From Bacteroidota bacterium (GTDB lineage: Bacteria > Bacteroidota > Ignavibacteria > OLB7): 64,000 nucleotides of DNA. The position numbers and the translations under genes are program-made. Shown here piece by piece: positions 8,839-17,487 of the stretch (the stretch's first letter is position 1; each line of letters starts with the position of its first letter). Where the stretch lies: assembly GCA_018266795.1 (NCBI GenBank), contig JAFDZV010000005.1, positions 44,416 to 108,415 on the forward strand. Direction: 5' to 3'. The notes under the pieces are model-generated. The model worked only from the letters and a program-made list of their open reading frames with translations, was not told the DNA's origin and did not search any database.

Positions 8839-11706
8839 TCAATGCACCACTATCATGCGGGCCGCACAGCGGCTACCGGATACTCCGCTCACAACGATAC
8901 CGTAGGCGCCTGGATGCAGCTCCGCGGTCTCGATGTCGTACTGCCAGGGGCCTGCCTCCGCCTGCAGCCCATCGGCCATTGCCACCCGCCGTCCGAGCGC
9001 ATCGAACACCTCCACGCGGAGTAGATCCTCGGAAGCAACGTCCACCTGGATCGTTGCGTGATCGGTGGCAGGGTTGGGATGCAGGCTTCGCATGGTGACT
9101 GCGCCTCCAACCAGGGGAAGCGTCCCGACCCGCATCCGTTCCGGGAGCGTGAGAAACGTGCCGCGTATCATCGAGAAGCCATCCAACTGCTCCTCCCACG
9201 CACACCAGAGTGTGTCTCCCCGAAGGGTCAGGACCGGCGAGGCGATCGCGGAGTCCGTTGCCGCCAGGAGCGTATCATCGGCATGGATACTCAGGTTCGG
9301 CGCAAGCATGGTCACCGCCATTCCGTGTCCGCCCCCCCACGCAACGAAGAGTGCGCGATCGCCTCCCCGTTCCCAGATGAATGCATCGAACCGGCTGCCC
9401 GGCGCATGGACGCTCGCGGAGGCAAGCGAGGCGCCGTTGGCATCGAGAAGCTCGAAGCGCACGATGCTGTCGCGCATCGTGCCCGCGGTGTCCACGGGAT
9501 TGAGCGGGTACCAGCAGAGGATGCGGTTGCCGCGCAGGCGCTGGTAGCGTACGTGAATATTGCCGGCGTTGCCGGGCAGGCGGAACGAATCCAGCACGGC
9601 GTTGCCGCGACAGTGGATTCCCCAGCCGTTGCGGATCACCACGCACCGCCCGTCCGCGAGCGGCAGCACGGCAACGGGATCGGCGATCGGAAGCGTATCC
9701 ACGCGCGGCGTTGCTCCGCCAAGTGCCGCAAGGTAGAGTTTGTTGCTCTGGCCGATGAACGCGGCGTGAACAGTGTTGGAGTCCGGTTCCAGTGTGCTGG
9801 GAAGATCGCGCACGATGAGGTCGGATGCCGGATACGTCCAGTGAAGGAGCGAATCCCAGCGGGTTAGCATTGTGCGGCCAAGCAACGTGAATTCCGAAGA
9901 CGTGTCCAGGCGGGTGCCGTGCTGGAACACCCGCCGGTTGCGCAACTGCGCCACGAAGCGGTCCGGGAGTTGCGCCAGGGTTGCGCTCTCGAGATACGAT
10001 TCCCCCTTGGACGGGTCCGTTGCGAACATGACGTTGCTGGCGAACGGCTGTACCTGCAGCACGTGCGGGAGCGTGGACTGGGACCACTTGTGAACCATCA
10101 GCAACGCCTGTACTCTCTGATTGGACCACGCCACCAGGAGCGTATCGCCGATCCGCATGAGGGCCGGGGCGCGGTTGTCGCTGTTCATCACCCGGGGCAT
10201 CAGCGGTATCGCGATGGTGCGCCATGTCCTGCCGGCGATATGCACATCCATGCAACTGGAATCGGATGCGCGGAATGTGCGCCGTACTTCCACAGGCTGC
10301 CGCGTGTCCTTCCCGATGGCGGTGGCGATGCGCGGATCGATCCTGTACACGTTGCCGAACGCGTCGATGAAGACGTGGTTGTGAACCTGGTATGTACTCG
10401 AGCCTCCGTTCAGGTAGCTGATGTACTGGACCCAGTCGTACCGTAAATGCGTTGCGTTGTCGTCACCATAGATGAAGCCATGTGCAAGATCGCCGCCGGA
10501 CTCGTACGAGTCGTTCCCCTGCCCGTAGATGTAGCGGTCCATCCATGAATAGGTCGCGATCAACAGCGCGGAGTCACCAACCGATCCGTCGTCGTGAATT
10601 GTCCAGCGGTCGATGCGGCCGCCATAGGTTCCCTGATGGCCGTCCGAGGGATCCACCTTCTCGTGATTCACCAGCGCGATCACGTGCCCGCCTGCGTCGC
10701 GCGCAATCGCGGCAAGCGCCACATGCTCGGAATCGCCCGGTTGGAACGGCCGCAGCCCCGGAATGGTGAACGGCACGGTGCGCGATGGCGTTGCGGTGAA
10801 AATGTCCGGATAGGTCGCGAGCGTGGTTGCGCCGGCCACGTCCGTTTCCGCAACGAGGATGGATGTGTCCGCGTTGAGATAGTGCGGCGCGACGAGATGC
10901 GCCGTGACCACCGGGCGCGGATCGGTATGGCCGTCCGCATGCACGAAGCTGCTCCCCCTCGTGGCGTCGCGCAGGATGTGCGCGCCGGGAAGTATGCCGT
11001 AGGTGAGATCGTCGTCGAAGTTGGCGCCGGCCAGCTCGGCGGCCGGGCCGATTGTCTCTCCCGCCTGGTTCAACGGAACCTGCCGGAAATGCTCGGTGCT
11101 GTCGGTCTGCTCCTTCCACGACAGACGATAGCCGGCAGCATCTTCGCTCAGCCAGACGCTGTCGGCCCTCAGCAGCGTTCCCTGGGCAATCCGTTGCTCC
11201 GTTCCGATAATCGCTCCCGTGGTGTCCACCAATCGCCCAACGATCAACGGGGTGCTCGGTCCGGCGCGCCGGTCGTTCCAGAGCACGAGGAATCGGTCGC
11301 GAAGGTTCAACACGGCCACCACATCGTGCGGCATCGCGGAGTCATCGTGGATTCGTATCGGTGGGCCGAGGAGGGTGGAGTCGCGGAAGAGGGCGGCCCA
11401 GAGTTCCGGCCGGAAGTAGGCCTGCGAGGAGACGTTGGTAACCGATGTGCCCCAGGCCACGAGCGTTGTGTGGCCGGCCAGCGAGGCGGACTGAATCTGG
11501 GATTCCGTCGCGATGTTGGTGTTCGGCACCGGGATCTGCGACATGCGTTCGATCACCGGCTGTGCCGAAAGCGGCTGCGCAACGAGCGGCACGATCGCAA
11601 GTGCCAGGAGCACGGCAAGCGTGAGCACGGCGAACGTGCGCAGGGCGAACGTGCGCAGGGCTGGCGGGAGGGGGCGGCAGGGAGCGTTCATGCGAAATGG
11701 GAACAC
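8839..11706 (-). CDS. Large secreted protein with T9SS C-terminal sorting domain
   Basis: The 955-residue product starts with a long hydrophobic signal segment (about residues 18-50, ending SAQP) and ends with a type A T9SS sorting domain: SLHPNPATDHATIQVDVASE, then VEVFDALGRRVAM and a closing GAYGIVVSG followed by MIVVH. Such proteins pass the inner membrane by Sec and the outer membrane by the type IX system. The roughly 800 residues between consist of beta-rich, WxxxxD-type repeats reminiscent of propeller-like surface proteins, but I do not recognise a catalytic domain. A second ATG at 11691 would also leave a complete signal peptide. The gene is convergent with the upstream plus-strand genes. 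Confidence 0.85.
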   Translation of the reverse strand: MFPFRMNAPCRPLPPALRTFALRTFAVLTLAVLLALAIVPLVAQPLSAQPVIERMSQIPVPNTNIATESQIQSASLAGHTTLVAWGTSVTNVSSQAYFRPELWAALFRDSTLLGPPIRIHDDSAMPHDVVAVLNLRDRFLVLWNDRRAGPSTPLIVGRLVDTTGAIIGTEQRIAQGTLLRADSVWLSEDAAGYRLSWKEQTDSTEHFRQVPLNQAGETIGPAAELAGANFDDDLTYGILPGAHILRDATRGSSFVHADGHTDPRPVVTAHLVAPHYLNADTSILVAETDVAGATTLATYPDIFTATPSRTVPFTIPGLRPFQPGDSEHVALAAIARDAGGHVIALVNHEKVDPSDGHQGTYGGRIDRWTIHDDGSVGDSALLIATYSWMDRYIYGQGNDSYESGGDLAHGFIYGDDNATHLRYDWVQYISYLNGGSSTYQVHNHVFIDAFGNVYRIDPRIATAIGKDTRQPVEVRRTFRASDSSCMDVHIAGRTWRTIAIPLMPRVMNSDNRAPALMRIGDTLLVAWSNQRVQALLMVHKWSQSTLPHVLQVQPFASNVMFATDPSKGESYLESATLAQLPDRFVAQLRNRRVFQHGTRLDTSSEFTLLGRTMLTRWDSLLHWTYPASDLIVRDLPSTLEPDSNTVHAAFIGQSNKLYLAALGGATPRVDTLPIADPVAVLPLADGRCVVIRNGWGIHCRGNAVLDSFRLPGNAGNIHVRYQRLRGNRILCWYPLNPVDTAGTMRDSIVRFELLDANGASLASASVHAPGSRFDAFIWERGGDRALFVAWGGGHGMAVTMLAPNLSIHADDTLLAATDSAIASPVLTLRGDTLWCAWEEQLDGFSMIRGTFLTLPERMRVGTLPLVGGAVTMRSLHPNPATDHATIQVDVASEDLLRVEVFDALGRRVAMADGLQAEAGPWQYDIETAELHPGAYGIVVSGVSGSRCAARMIVVH

Positions 11707-11984
11707 TGGAGTGCGGAGATCTTCTCAGCACTGGCACATGATCGTTTCCGTCGGATCCGTGCCGTGCTGCAGTGCGTCGGGGGCGTGCATCATCGCATCC
11801 GCGGAATCTTCAGGAGCATGCCGGTTCGCTCCGGTGCGGAATATCGGCATCGGTGCGGTGGGGGGCAAGGGAAAGAAGCGGCGCGTGCGGGCGCGCCTCT
11901 GCGTAGATTGCTACTCGCCGGGCGTACCGGAAGTGAAACCAACCGGCAATCCCGCGCCGGCGCAGCGCCGCAAGTCCGATATCG

Positions 11985-12617
11985 ATGCAATCCCCCATGC
12001 ACTACTGGAGAAAGAACGCCTTCAACCTGCTTGCCGAAGTCGCGCATACCGCCGCCGCCGTTCCGGCCTGGAGCGAGTACGCTCGATTCTGTGAGGCGCT
12101 CGAACAAGGGGTGAGAAAGAAGGCCTTCGCTCACCTCGATCTCTTCATCGAACAGGGAGCGGGCTGGCCGTTCAGCCGGCAGAAGAAGTTCGTCAGCTGG
12201 CTCTACAACTTCATTGCGTCGCACGACGATGCCTACATGCTGCTTCCGCACCCGCTTTCCGAGAAGCTCGTGATGCCTGTGCTGATGAGGTGGATCGAGA
12301 TGGAGCCCGATGATGGGGAGCCGCATCGCTGGCTCGGTACGCCGGAACATCTTCGCGAGGCGATCCGGTTGAATCCGGATGACGACATTGCACGCCGCAG
12401 TCTTGTCGAGAAGATTCTTGGATGGGTAGGGTATGCCGTGCACGAGCTTCCGCATGGGTATCTCGGCCAGCCGGCAGCGGATCTGGAGGCGCTCGCCGAG
12501 GCGGATTCGGTGGCGGCCGGCATTGCGGACGCGGAGCGAAGAGCGCTGCATGCGGCGCAAGTACGGGAGATGCGGGCGATCGTCGTCGCCTGGATGAATC
12601 GTGCCGATGCAGGATAA
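11985..12617 (+). CDS. Conserved hypothetical protein
   Basis: A 210-residue, soluble, mostly helical protein with no signal peptide. The segment HRWLGTPEHLREAIRLNPDD followed by ARRSLVEKILGWVGYAVHEL resembles TPR-like helix pairs and is found in uncharacterised proteins of many soil bacteria, as far as I recall. No catalytic motif is visible. The gene stands alone, 278 bases from the divergent T9SS gene and 83 bases before the DinB gene, with which it may be co-transcribed. Start taken at the first ATG; a second one four codons later is equally possible. Confidence 0.7.
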   Translation: MQSPMHYWRKNAFNLLAEVAHTAAAVPAWSEYARFCEALEQGVRKKAFAHLDLFIEQGAGWPFSRQKKFVSWLYNFIASHDDAYMLLPHPLSEKLVMPVLMRWIEMEPDDGEPHRWLGTPEHLREAIRLNPDDDIARRSLVEKILGWVGYAVHELPHGYLGQPAADLEALAEADSVAAGIADAERRALHAAQVREMRAIVVAWMNRADAG

Positions 12618-12700
12618 CGGATGGCTGTTTTCCATCCCATCCGAATTGCTGAAGTTCCCACAGCACGTTCTCTCCGCTCGTGCCAATACCAGAGACATCA

Positions 12701-13222
12701 ATGCAGTACAGTATCGATCACGCCGTGAATCTCCTTGGCCGCACACCCGCCGTGCTGCGAGCCATGTTGGAAGGATTGCCGGAGGAATGGCTCCGCTGCA
12801 CGGACGGCCCCGAGACATGGAGTCCGTTCGATGTGCTGGGTCATCTGATCCATGGCGAGCGTTCGGATTGGATCGCGCGAACCCGGACCATTCTCGAGCA
12901 CGGGACCCGGCAGACGTTCACACCGTTCGACCGCTTCGCCCAGTTCCGCGAGAGCCAGGGGCGAACGCTCGCCGATCTGCTGGAGACGTTCGCCGAGTTG
13001 CGAGGCGGGAACATCCGTGCGCTCCTCGCCTTGAACATTACGGCCGCCGATCTGGACCGGCAGGGAATGCATCCCGCGTTCGGCACGGTAACGCTGCGCC
13101 AGTTGCTTGCAACATGGGTGGCGCACGACCAGAGCCATCTGGTTCAGATAGCACGCACCATGGCGCGGCAGTATCGCGACGAGATAGGTCCGTGGCGCGA
13201 ATACCTTTCGGTGATGGGATGA
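12701..13222 (+). CDS. DinB-family protein
   Basis: A 173-residue four-helix-bundle protein of the DinB/YfiT superfamily. The helix-end histidines that would make the metal site are visible in DVLGHLIHGE (near residue 45) and WVAHDQSHLVQIA (near 143-155), together with the WSPFDVLGHL context typical of the family. Members are metal-dependent thiol transferases or have unknown roles; many are stress-induced. The ATG at 12701 begins MQYSIDHAV; an upstream in-frame ATG at 12680 would add seven unconserved residues. Confidence 0.85.
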   Translation: MQYSIDHAVNLLGRTPAVLRAMLEGLPEEWLRCTDGPETWSPFDVLGHLIHGERSDWIARTRTILEHGTRQTFTPFDRFAQFRESQGRTLADLLETFAELRGGNIRALLALNITAADLDRQGMHPAFGTVTLRQLLATWVAHDQSHLVQIARTMARQYRDEIGPWREYLSVMG

Positions 13223-13330
13223 TACGCGGAACCGTTTCGTGGCTGCGAACAGGATGCAGCCGGATCGTTTCGCCGGATGTGCGACGTTGAGTTTTCAACA
13301 TGGCAGGGGATTGCCCTTATCCGCTCGATA

Positions 13331-13385
13331 TATTCCTGCAACTGACCAAGGACTACAGGGAGCCGCAGGCGAGCGTACAAAGAAC
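13331..13385 (-). repeat. Interspersed repeat, copy B
   Basis: The core GCCGCAGGCGAGCGTACAAA is shared exactly with copy A near 7206, and about 30 bp to its left align with copy A with one gap. It occupies the otherwise empty 302-base gap (13223-13524) between the DinB and isochorismatase-like genes. Confidence 0.5.
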
Positions 13386-13524
13386 TGGACCCGCGGCAGC
13401 CGACAGGCGTTGATTGTGCTCGAGGTCGTTCTGGTGGGAACCCGTAGGCACGGACATTGTCCACGTAATGCATGCGTTTCGCGGCAGGGAATTCGCCCGC
13501 CGGGCACGCTTCAGGGGGAACCAA

Positions 13525-14061
13525 ATGCCAACAGCCCTTCTCATCATCGACATGCAGCAGGCGCTCTGCTCCGGCGACGAAGCTGCGTTCGGTATCGACG
13601 GCGTTCTCGATCGGATCAATCACCTCGGCCGGCGGGCACGCGAGGCCGGCCTTCCGGTGGTTCTTATCCAGCACGAGGAGGATGAAGGGCTGTTGGTGCC
13701 GGAGAGTGCCGGATGGCAGCTGGTGCAAGGGCTCCGGACGAGCGGGATGGATCTTCGCGTTCGCAAGAGGACGCCGAACTCGTTTCACGCGACCGGTCTG
13801 GATGCGATCCTGCGGGAGCGCGACATCACAAGGTTGATCGTCTGCGGGCTTCAGACCGAGTGCTGCATCGATACAACCGTGCGGCAGGCGCTTGCGCTCG
13901 GGTACGCGGTGGCGCTTGCCTCGGACGCTCATTCCACGGTCGACGGTGTCATCACTGCGGAGCAGGCCATCGCCCATCACAACCGCACGTTGAGCTTCAT
14001 GAACACCTTCGGGCCGGTTATCGACGTGAAGCCTGCCGCGGAGATAGCGATGGATGCCTGA
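13525..14061 (+). CDS. Isochorismatase-like cysteine hydrolase
   Basis: A 178-residue protein with the three catalytic positions of the family: Asp in LLIIDMQQA (D9), Lys in VRKRTPNSF and the nucleophilic Cys in GLQTECCIDTT. The family hydrolyses small substrates such as isochorismate, nicotinamide or N-carbamoyl compounds; this short form is common in soil bacteria and its substrate is unknown. The start at ATG 13525 (MPTALLII) is preceded by AGGGGGAA (13513-13520), a good ribosome site. The frame is open upstream through repeat sequence that should not be counted. Confidence 0.9.
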   Translation: MPTALLIIDMQQALCSGDEAAFGIDGVLDRINHLGRRAREAGLPVVLIQHEEDEGLLVPESAGWQLVQGLRTSGMDLRVRKRTPNSFHATGLDAILRERDITRLIVCGLQTECCIDTTVRQALALGYAVALASDAHSTVDGVITAEQAIAHHNRTLSFMNTFGPVIDVKPAAEIAMDA

Positions 14062-14560
14062 TGCGGATTGGCCGGGCCTGTTCCGGGAGGAGAGCGAATG
14101 CCTGCTGCCTCTCGACATGCCCACTGTATGGTACCAGCCTATCTGAGGCGTCGAGTACCGGATGGTCATTGCCGAGGGATACCTCTCGATGCAGTCGAGA
14201 TTGATGGTCTGGTGATGACAACAGGCATTGAGCATCACGTCCATCGATCGTCTTCGCGAGACCCTCCATCCCGGGGGCGTGGCGACCTTTCCCGTTCAAC
14301 GTGCCGATCCAAACCAGCCGCGTGAGGCCGGCCGGCACAGATCGCCACGGCTTCGCTTCGCTCGCCACGGGAAGACCACAAATGGCTTATTGATGCTGTC
14401 GGGGTTGAGTGTCTCGCTGTGACTATGGGGAGATCACGTTGACCATGGTGCGCGGGTAGATGTGAACCGTGTGCATGGCCACATGGTTCACCGGCCTGAT
14501 ACGGATCTGCGTTCCATGTGTCGTTATCAGCACGTAATGACCAACTGTTCAGGTACGTTC
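14062..14560. other. Intergenic region without recognised features
   Basis: Neither strand reads as a recognisable protein. It ends with CTGTTCAGGTACGTTC directly before the start of the next gene, which resembles the leader seen before a CHAT gene at 39571-39594. Confidence 0.4.
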
Positions 14561-16468
14561 ATGATGTACGTTCGCTACCAGATGCCGGCTGCAGCTGTTC
14601 TTCTGCTGTGTGGAATGATTGCCAGGGCTGCCGCGCAGACTACCGGTGTGTATTGGGAGGATTTCGAGACGCGTACGTCGTTCCCGGAATGGAGCACGGT
14701 GGCGACCGATCCCACCTATCAGAACCCCATCAGGACGGACCGCACGCCGAACGGCTCGCGGCGCTTCCTGGGGCAGTTCGGCGCGCAGACCGTAACGCTC
14801 TCGCTGCCGAACCTTCAGCCGCACGACACGGTGATCGTGGAGTTCGACTGGTTCATCATCGGTTCGATGGATGGTCTGGATTCGTTCTACGCGGACAGCT
14901 TCGCCATCGCTGAGCCGAATGCCGGGTATTACTACTGCACCTCGTTCAGCAACTTCGCCCTCACACCGCCGGAGCCGCAGGCGCGGCAGGCCTATCCCGG
15001 CACATGCGGCAACGGTAACTTCCCCGCGGAGACCGGCGCCTCCGAACGGGGCACGCTCGGGTACCACTTCGATCGCGCCAACGACGCCGTCTATCATATG
15101 CGTCTGGTGATTCCGCACGCCTTCCCCAATCTCGCGCTCGAGATCACCGGCAACGGGCTGCAGCAACTCTACGATGAGTCGTGGGGTGTGGACAACGTGA
15201 AGGTGACGCTGCACGCCTTCCACCCCGGTATCTCGGCTGCTGCCGCCATGCAGTTCAACGCGGCTCCATGTGCCGGCGGCGTGGATGACACGCTCTGGGT
15301 GCACAGCACAGGCGTATTGCCGCTCTCGATCGATAGTGCGGTGATCACCGGCAGCGGCGGGCCGTTCGGCATTCAGGCGTTCTCCGTTGTTGAACCGGCG
15401 CTCCCGGCAACTGTGCCTCCCGGCGACTCAATTCCCGTGGTGGTGCGGCGGGTGGTAAGTCCGGCCGGCTCGTACGCGGCAACGCTCAGACTCGTCTCGA
15501 ACGCAAGTCCCGAGGGGTTCCAGGTGGACCTGACCGCGGTCCTGCAGCCGGATACGCCGCGCGTTGCGATGCAGAAGGTGTCGTGCGGCGTTCCAACGTT
15601 CACTGTGAACGATACATGCGGGCTGGCTGCCGTTGCGCTCGGCCCCGGCAGCGACAACGTTGCGATCGAGACGGATCCGCCGCCGCCAGCTACGCAAACA
15701 CAGGCGCGCCTGCGCCTGCTGGATCCGGCGAAGCCTGGGCGATACGTGCTGGTGGCAAACGGCGTGGAGGTTGCGTCCGGGACGATCGATTTCACCGCGG
15801 CCCTGGAGGCACCGGCCATTCTGCAGGCGTCCGCATTCGGCGCCGATGGATGCGGCACGGTCACTGTGCATAACCGCCAGAGCGCCGGGATCTGGATCGA
15901 TGCCGCATGGATGCGGCGCAACATCGCCTTCTCCATCCCTCCCGCACAGTTGCCGCTCTGGATCCCGCCGGGAGAGTCGCGCGATCTCATCGTCTGCTAT
16001 CAACCCGGCATTGATGCAGAGCCTGGTGCCGGAGACACGCTGGTGCTTCACATGGCGTGCGACAGCATGGCGATCCTTCTCGAGGGCCTGTCGCAGCCGG
16101 CCTTCAGCGGATCCGGGAGCAACTGCAACGCAACCATCGGATTCCGTCCGGCAGGAACCGCGAAGCCGGTAGTGCTTGTGCGCACTCCGGTCCTCGAGCC
16201 TGATGGTTCGGCTATCTCCGTGGTGATCGAGCGCGCCGCTCCGCTCGCAGCTCCCGATGAGGAGCTCACCGTGAACGTGGTGGACATGCTTGGCCGCCCG
16301 GTATCGAGCGCCGCGACGCTTCATCCTGCCACGTCGGTTCGCGACGGCGTCCGTTCCTCCGTCTGCACCTATCGCGCACTGCTTGGTGGGTGTCCGTCCG
16401 GACCGTACATGCTGGTGATCGCCGCGCCGGACGGCCCTGTCGTTCGGCCGTTTCTGCTGGTGCGGTGA
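14561..16468 (+). CDS. Secreted protein with T9SS sorting domain
   Basis: A 635-residue protein with a signal peptide (hydrophobic core AAAVLLLCGMIARAAAQ, cleavage near residue 26). The first 200 residues read as a carbohydrate-binding/MAM-like beta-sandwich (YWEDFETRTSFPEWSTV opening, ESWGVDNVKVTLHAF end). The middle has Ig-like or ASH-type repeats with paired cysteines (NAAPCAGGVDDTLWVHSTG). The C-terminus (VNVVDMLGRPVSSAATL, then SGPYMLVIAAPDGP and LLVR) is a T9SS sorting domain. It is therefore predicted on the cell surface or released. No catalytic residues are evident. ATG 14561 and 14564 are adjacent; either fits the signal peptide. Confidence 0.8.
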   Translation: MMYVRYQMPAAAVLLLCGMIARAAAQTTGVYWEDFETRTSFPEWSTVATDPTYQNPIRTDRTPNGSRRFLGQFGAQTVTLSLPNLQPHDTVIVEFDWFIIGSMDGLDSFYADSFAIAEPNAGYYYCTSFSNFALTPPEPQARQAYPGTCGNGNFPAETGASERGTLGYHFDRANDAVYHMRLVIPHAFPNLALEITGNGLQQLYDESWGVDNVKVTLHAFHPGISAAAAMQFNAAPCAGGVDDTLWVHSTGVLPLSIDSAVITGSGGPFGIQAFSVVEPALPATVPPGDSIPVVVRRVVSPAGSYAATLRLVSNASPEGFQVDLTAVLQPDTPRVAMQKVSCGVPTFTVNDTCGLAAVALGPGSDNVAIETDPPPPATQTQARLRLLDPAKPGRYVLVANGVEVASGTIDFTAALEAPAILQASAFGADGCGTVTVHNRQSAGIWIDAAWMRRNIAFSIPPAQLPLWIPPGESRDLIVCYQPGIDAEPGAGDTLVLHMACDSMAILLEGLSQPAFSGSGSNCNATIGFRPAGTAKPVVLVRTPVLEPDGSAISVVIERAAPLAAPDEELTVNVVDMLGRPVSSAATLHPATSVRDGVRSSVCTYRALLGGCPSGPYMLVIAAPDGPVVRPFLLVR

Positions 16469-16661
16469 GTGTTGTTCCTACTCCGTGTCCGTTGTGTCCT
16501 CTGCGGTGACTTCCTGCGCACCGCTGCATGATCTACGTTTCGAATTATCCTATTCAACTGCGTTGATCGATCTCGAACTGCAGAGCAAGGTAAATTATCG
16601 GACGATGATCATGGGCGGATGGATCTGTTCTAACGTCGCATCATCCAGCGTGCTGTAATAC

Positions 16662-17036
16662 TCACGATCGCTTATTTCTCCCGTGCCTCAGCAGATACTC
16701 GCGCAGCGCAACGGCCTGATTGTGCTCAGTGTCGCGTGCGGAGTAGAGAAGCGTCACTCTCCCATGCGCTGCAAGCGCAAGCAGGTGCTCCACCACATCG
16801 CCGTTGTCATCCAGTTCAACGGCATATCGCCGCTTGAACTCCTTCCACTTGTCCGGATCATGGTTGAACCAGGTGCGGAGGGGCGTGCTCGGCGCAGCAT
16901 CCTTCAGCCACACGTCCGCATGAGCGTGCTCCTTCGTCATGCCGCGCGGCCACACGCGGTCCACCAGTACTCGCGTGCCGTCTTCGGTGGCCGGGGGATC
17001 GTACACCCGTTTCGTATGAATGTTCATGTGCGCCAT
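16662..17036 (-). CDS. DUF488 family protein
   Basis: A 124-residue protein with the DUF488 hallmark VLVDRVWPRG near residue 24, the WLKDAAPSTPLRTWFNHDP block and the end VTLLYSARDTEHNQAVALRE. This is the YeaO-like short form; its biochemical role is unknown. The frame continues far upstream without homology, so the start is set at the ATG at 17036 (MAHMNIHTKRVYDP); the ATG at 17027 is equally possible. No ribosome site is visible before either one. It is convergent with the T9SS gene ending at 16468. Confidence 0.85.
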   Translation of the reverse strand: MAHMNIHTKRVYDPPATEDGTRVLVDRVWPRGMTKEHAHADVWLKDAAPSTPLRTWFNHDPDKWKEFKRRYAVELDDNGDVVEHLLALAAHGRVTLLYSARDTEHNQAVALREYLLRHGRNKRS

Positions 17037-17487
17037 TGATAGTATGTCCGATGTCGTTGCCCATGCAGCCGGTGAACCATCCTCCTGTGCCGTCGCTCCA
17101 TTCCAGTTTGCACTCGCCGGCGTGCGTATCAGGGAAACATAGCGCTTCCCCGGACTCCGATCCGTTACCGTGCAACGGCCCGGCGGGGAACTTCGTTTGT
17201 GGTGTGGCGCTGTAGTGCCACTGTTGCCGGTGCAGTGGCATCTCCAACACAACGGAGCAGGGGATTGGGGGAGCGGCACATGTCGTGATGCGATGTTTAT
17301 TGCCGGGATATCGTTCAATCCTCGTATTATTCAACCACCTCGGGTCCCCTCCCGCCAGGTCCAACATCATTCCCCTTCAACGTGTCACGCGTAATTGCAG
17401 TGTGCCAGGCTCGTCGCGCCCTATCGCGCCCGGGCGGGCGTTGCTGTTGCGGTGCGCGCATCCGGAGGGAACAACACCAGTACCTGC
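17037..17487. other. Divergent intergenic region
   Basis: This gap lies between the DUF488 gene (minus) and the multicopper oxidase gene (plus). No coding frame in it resembles a protein and no clear promoter box was found. Confidence 0.4.
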
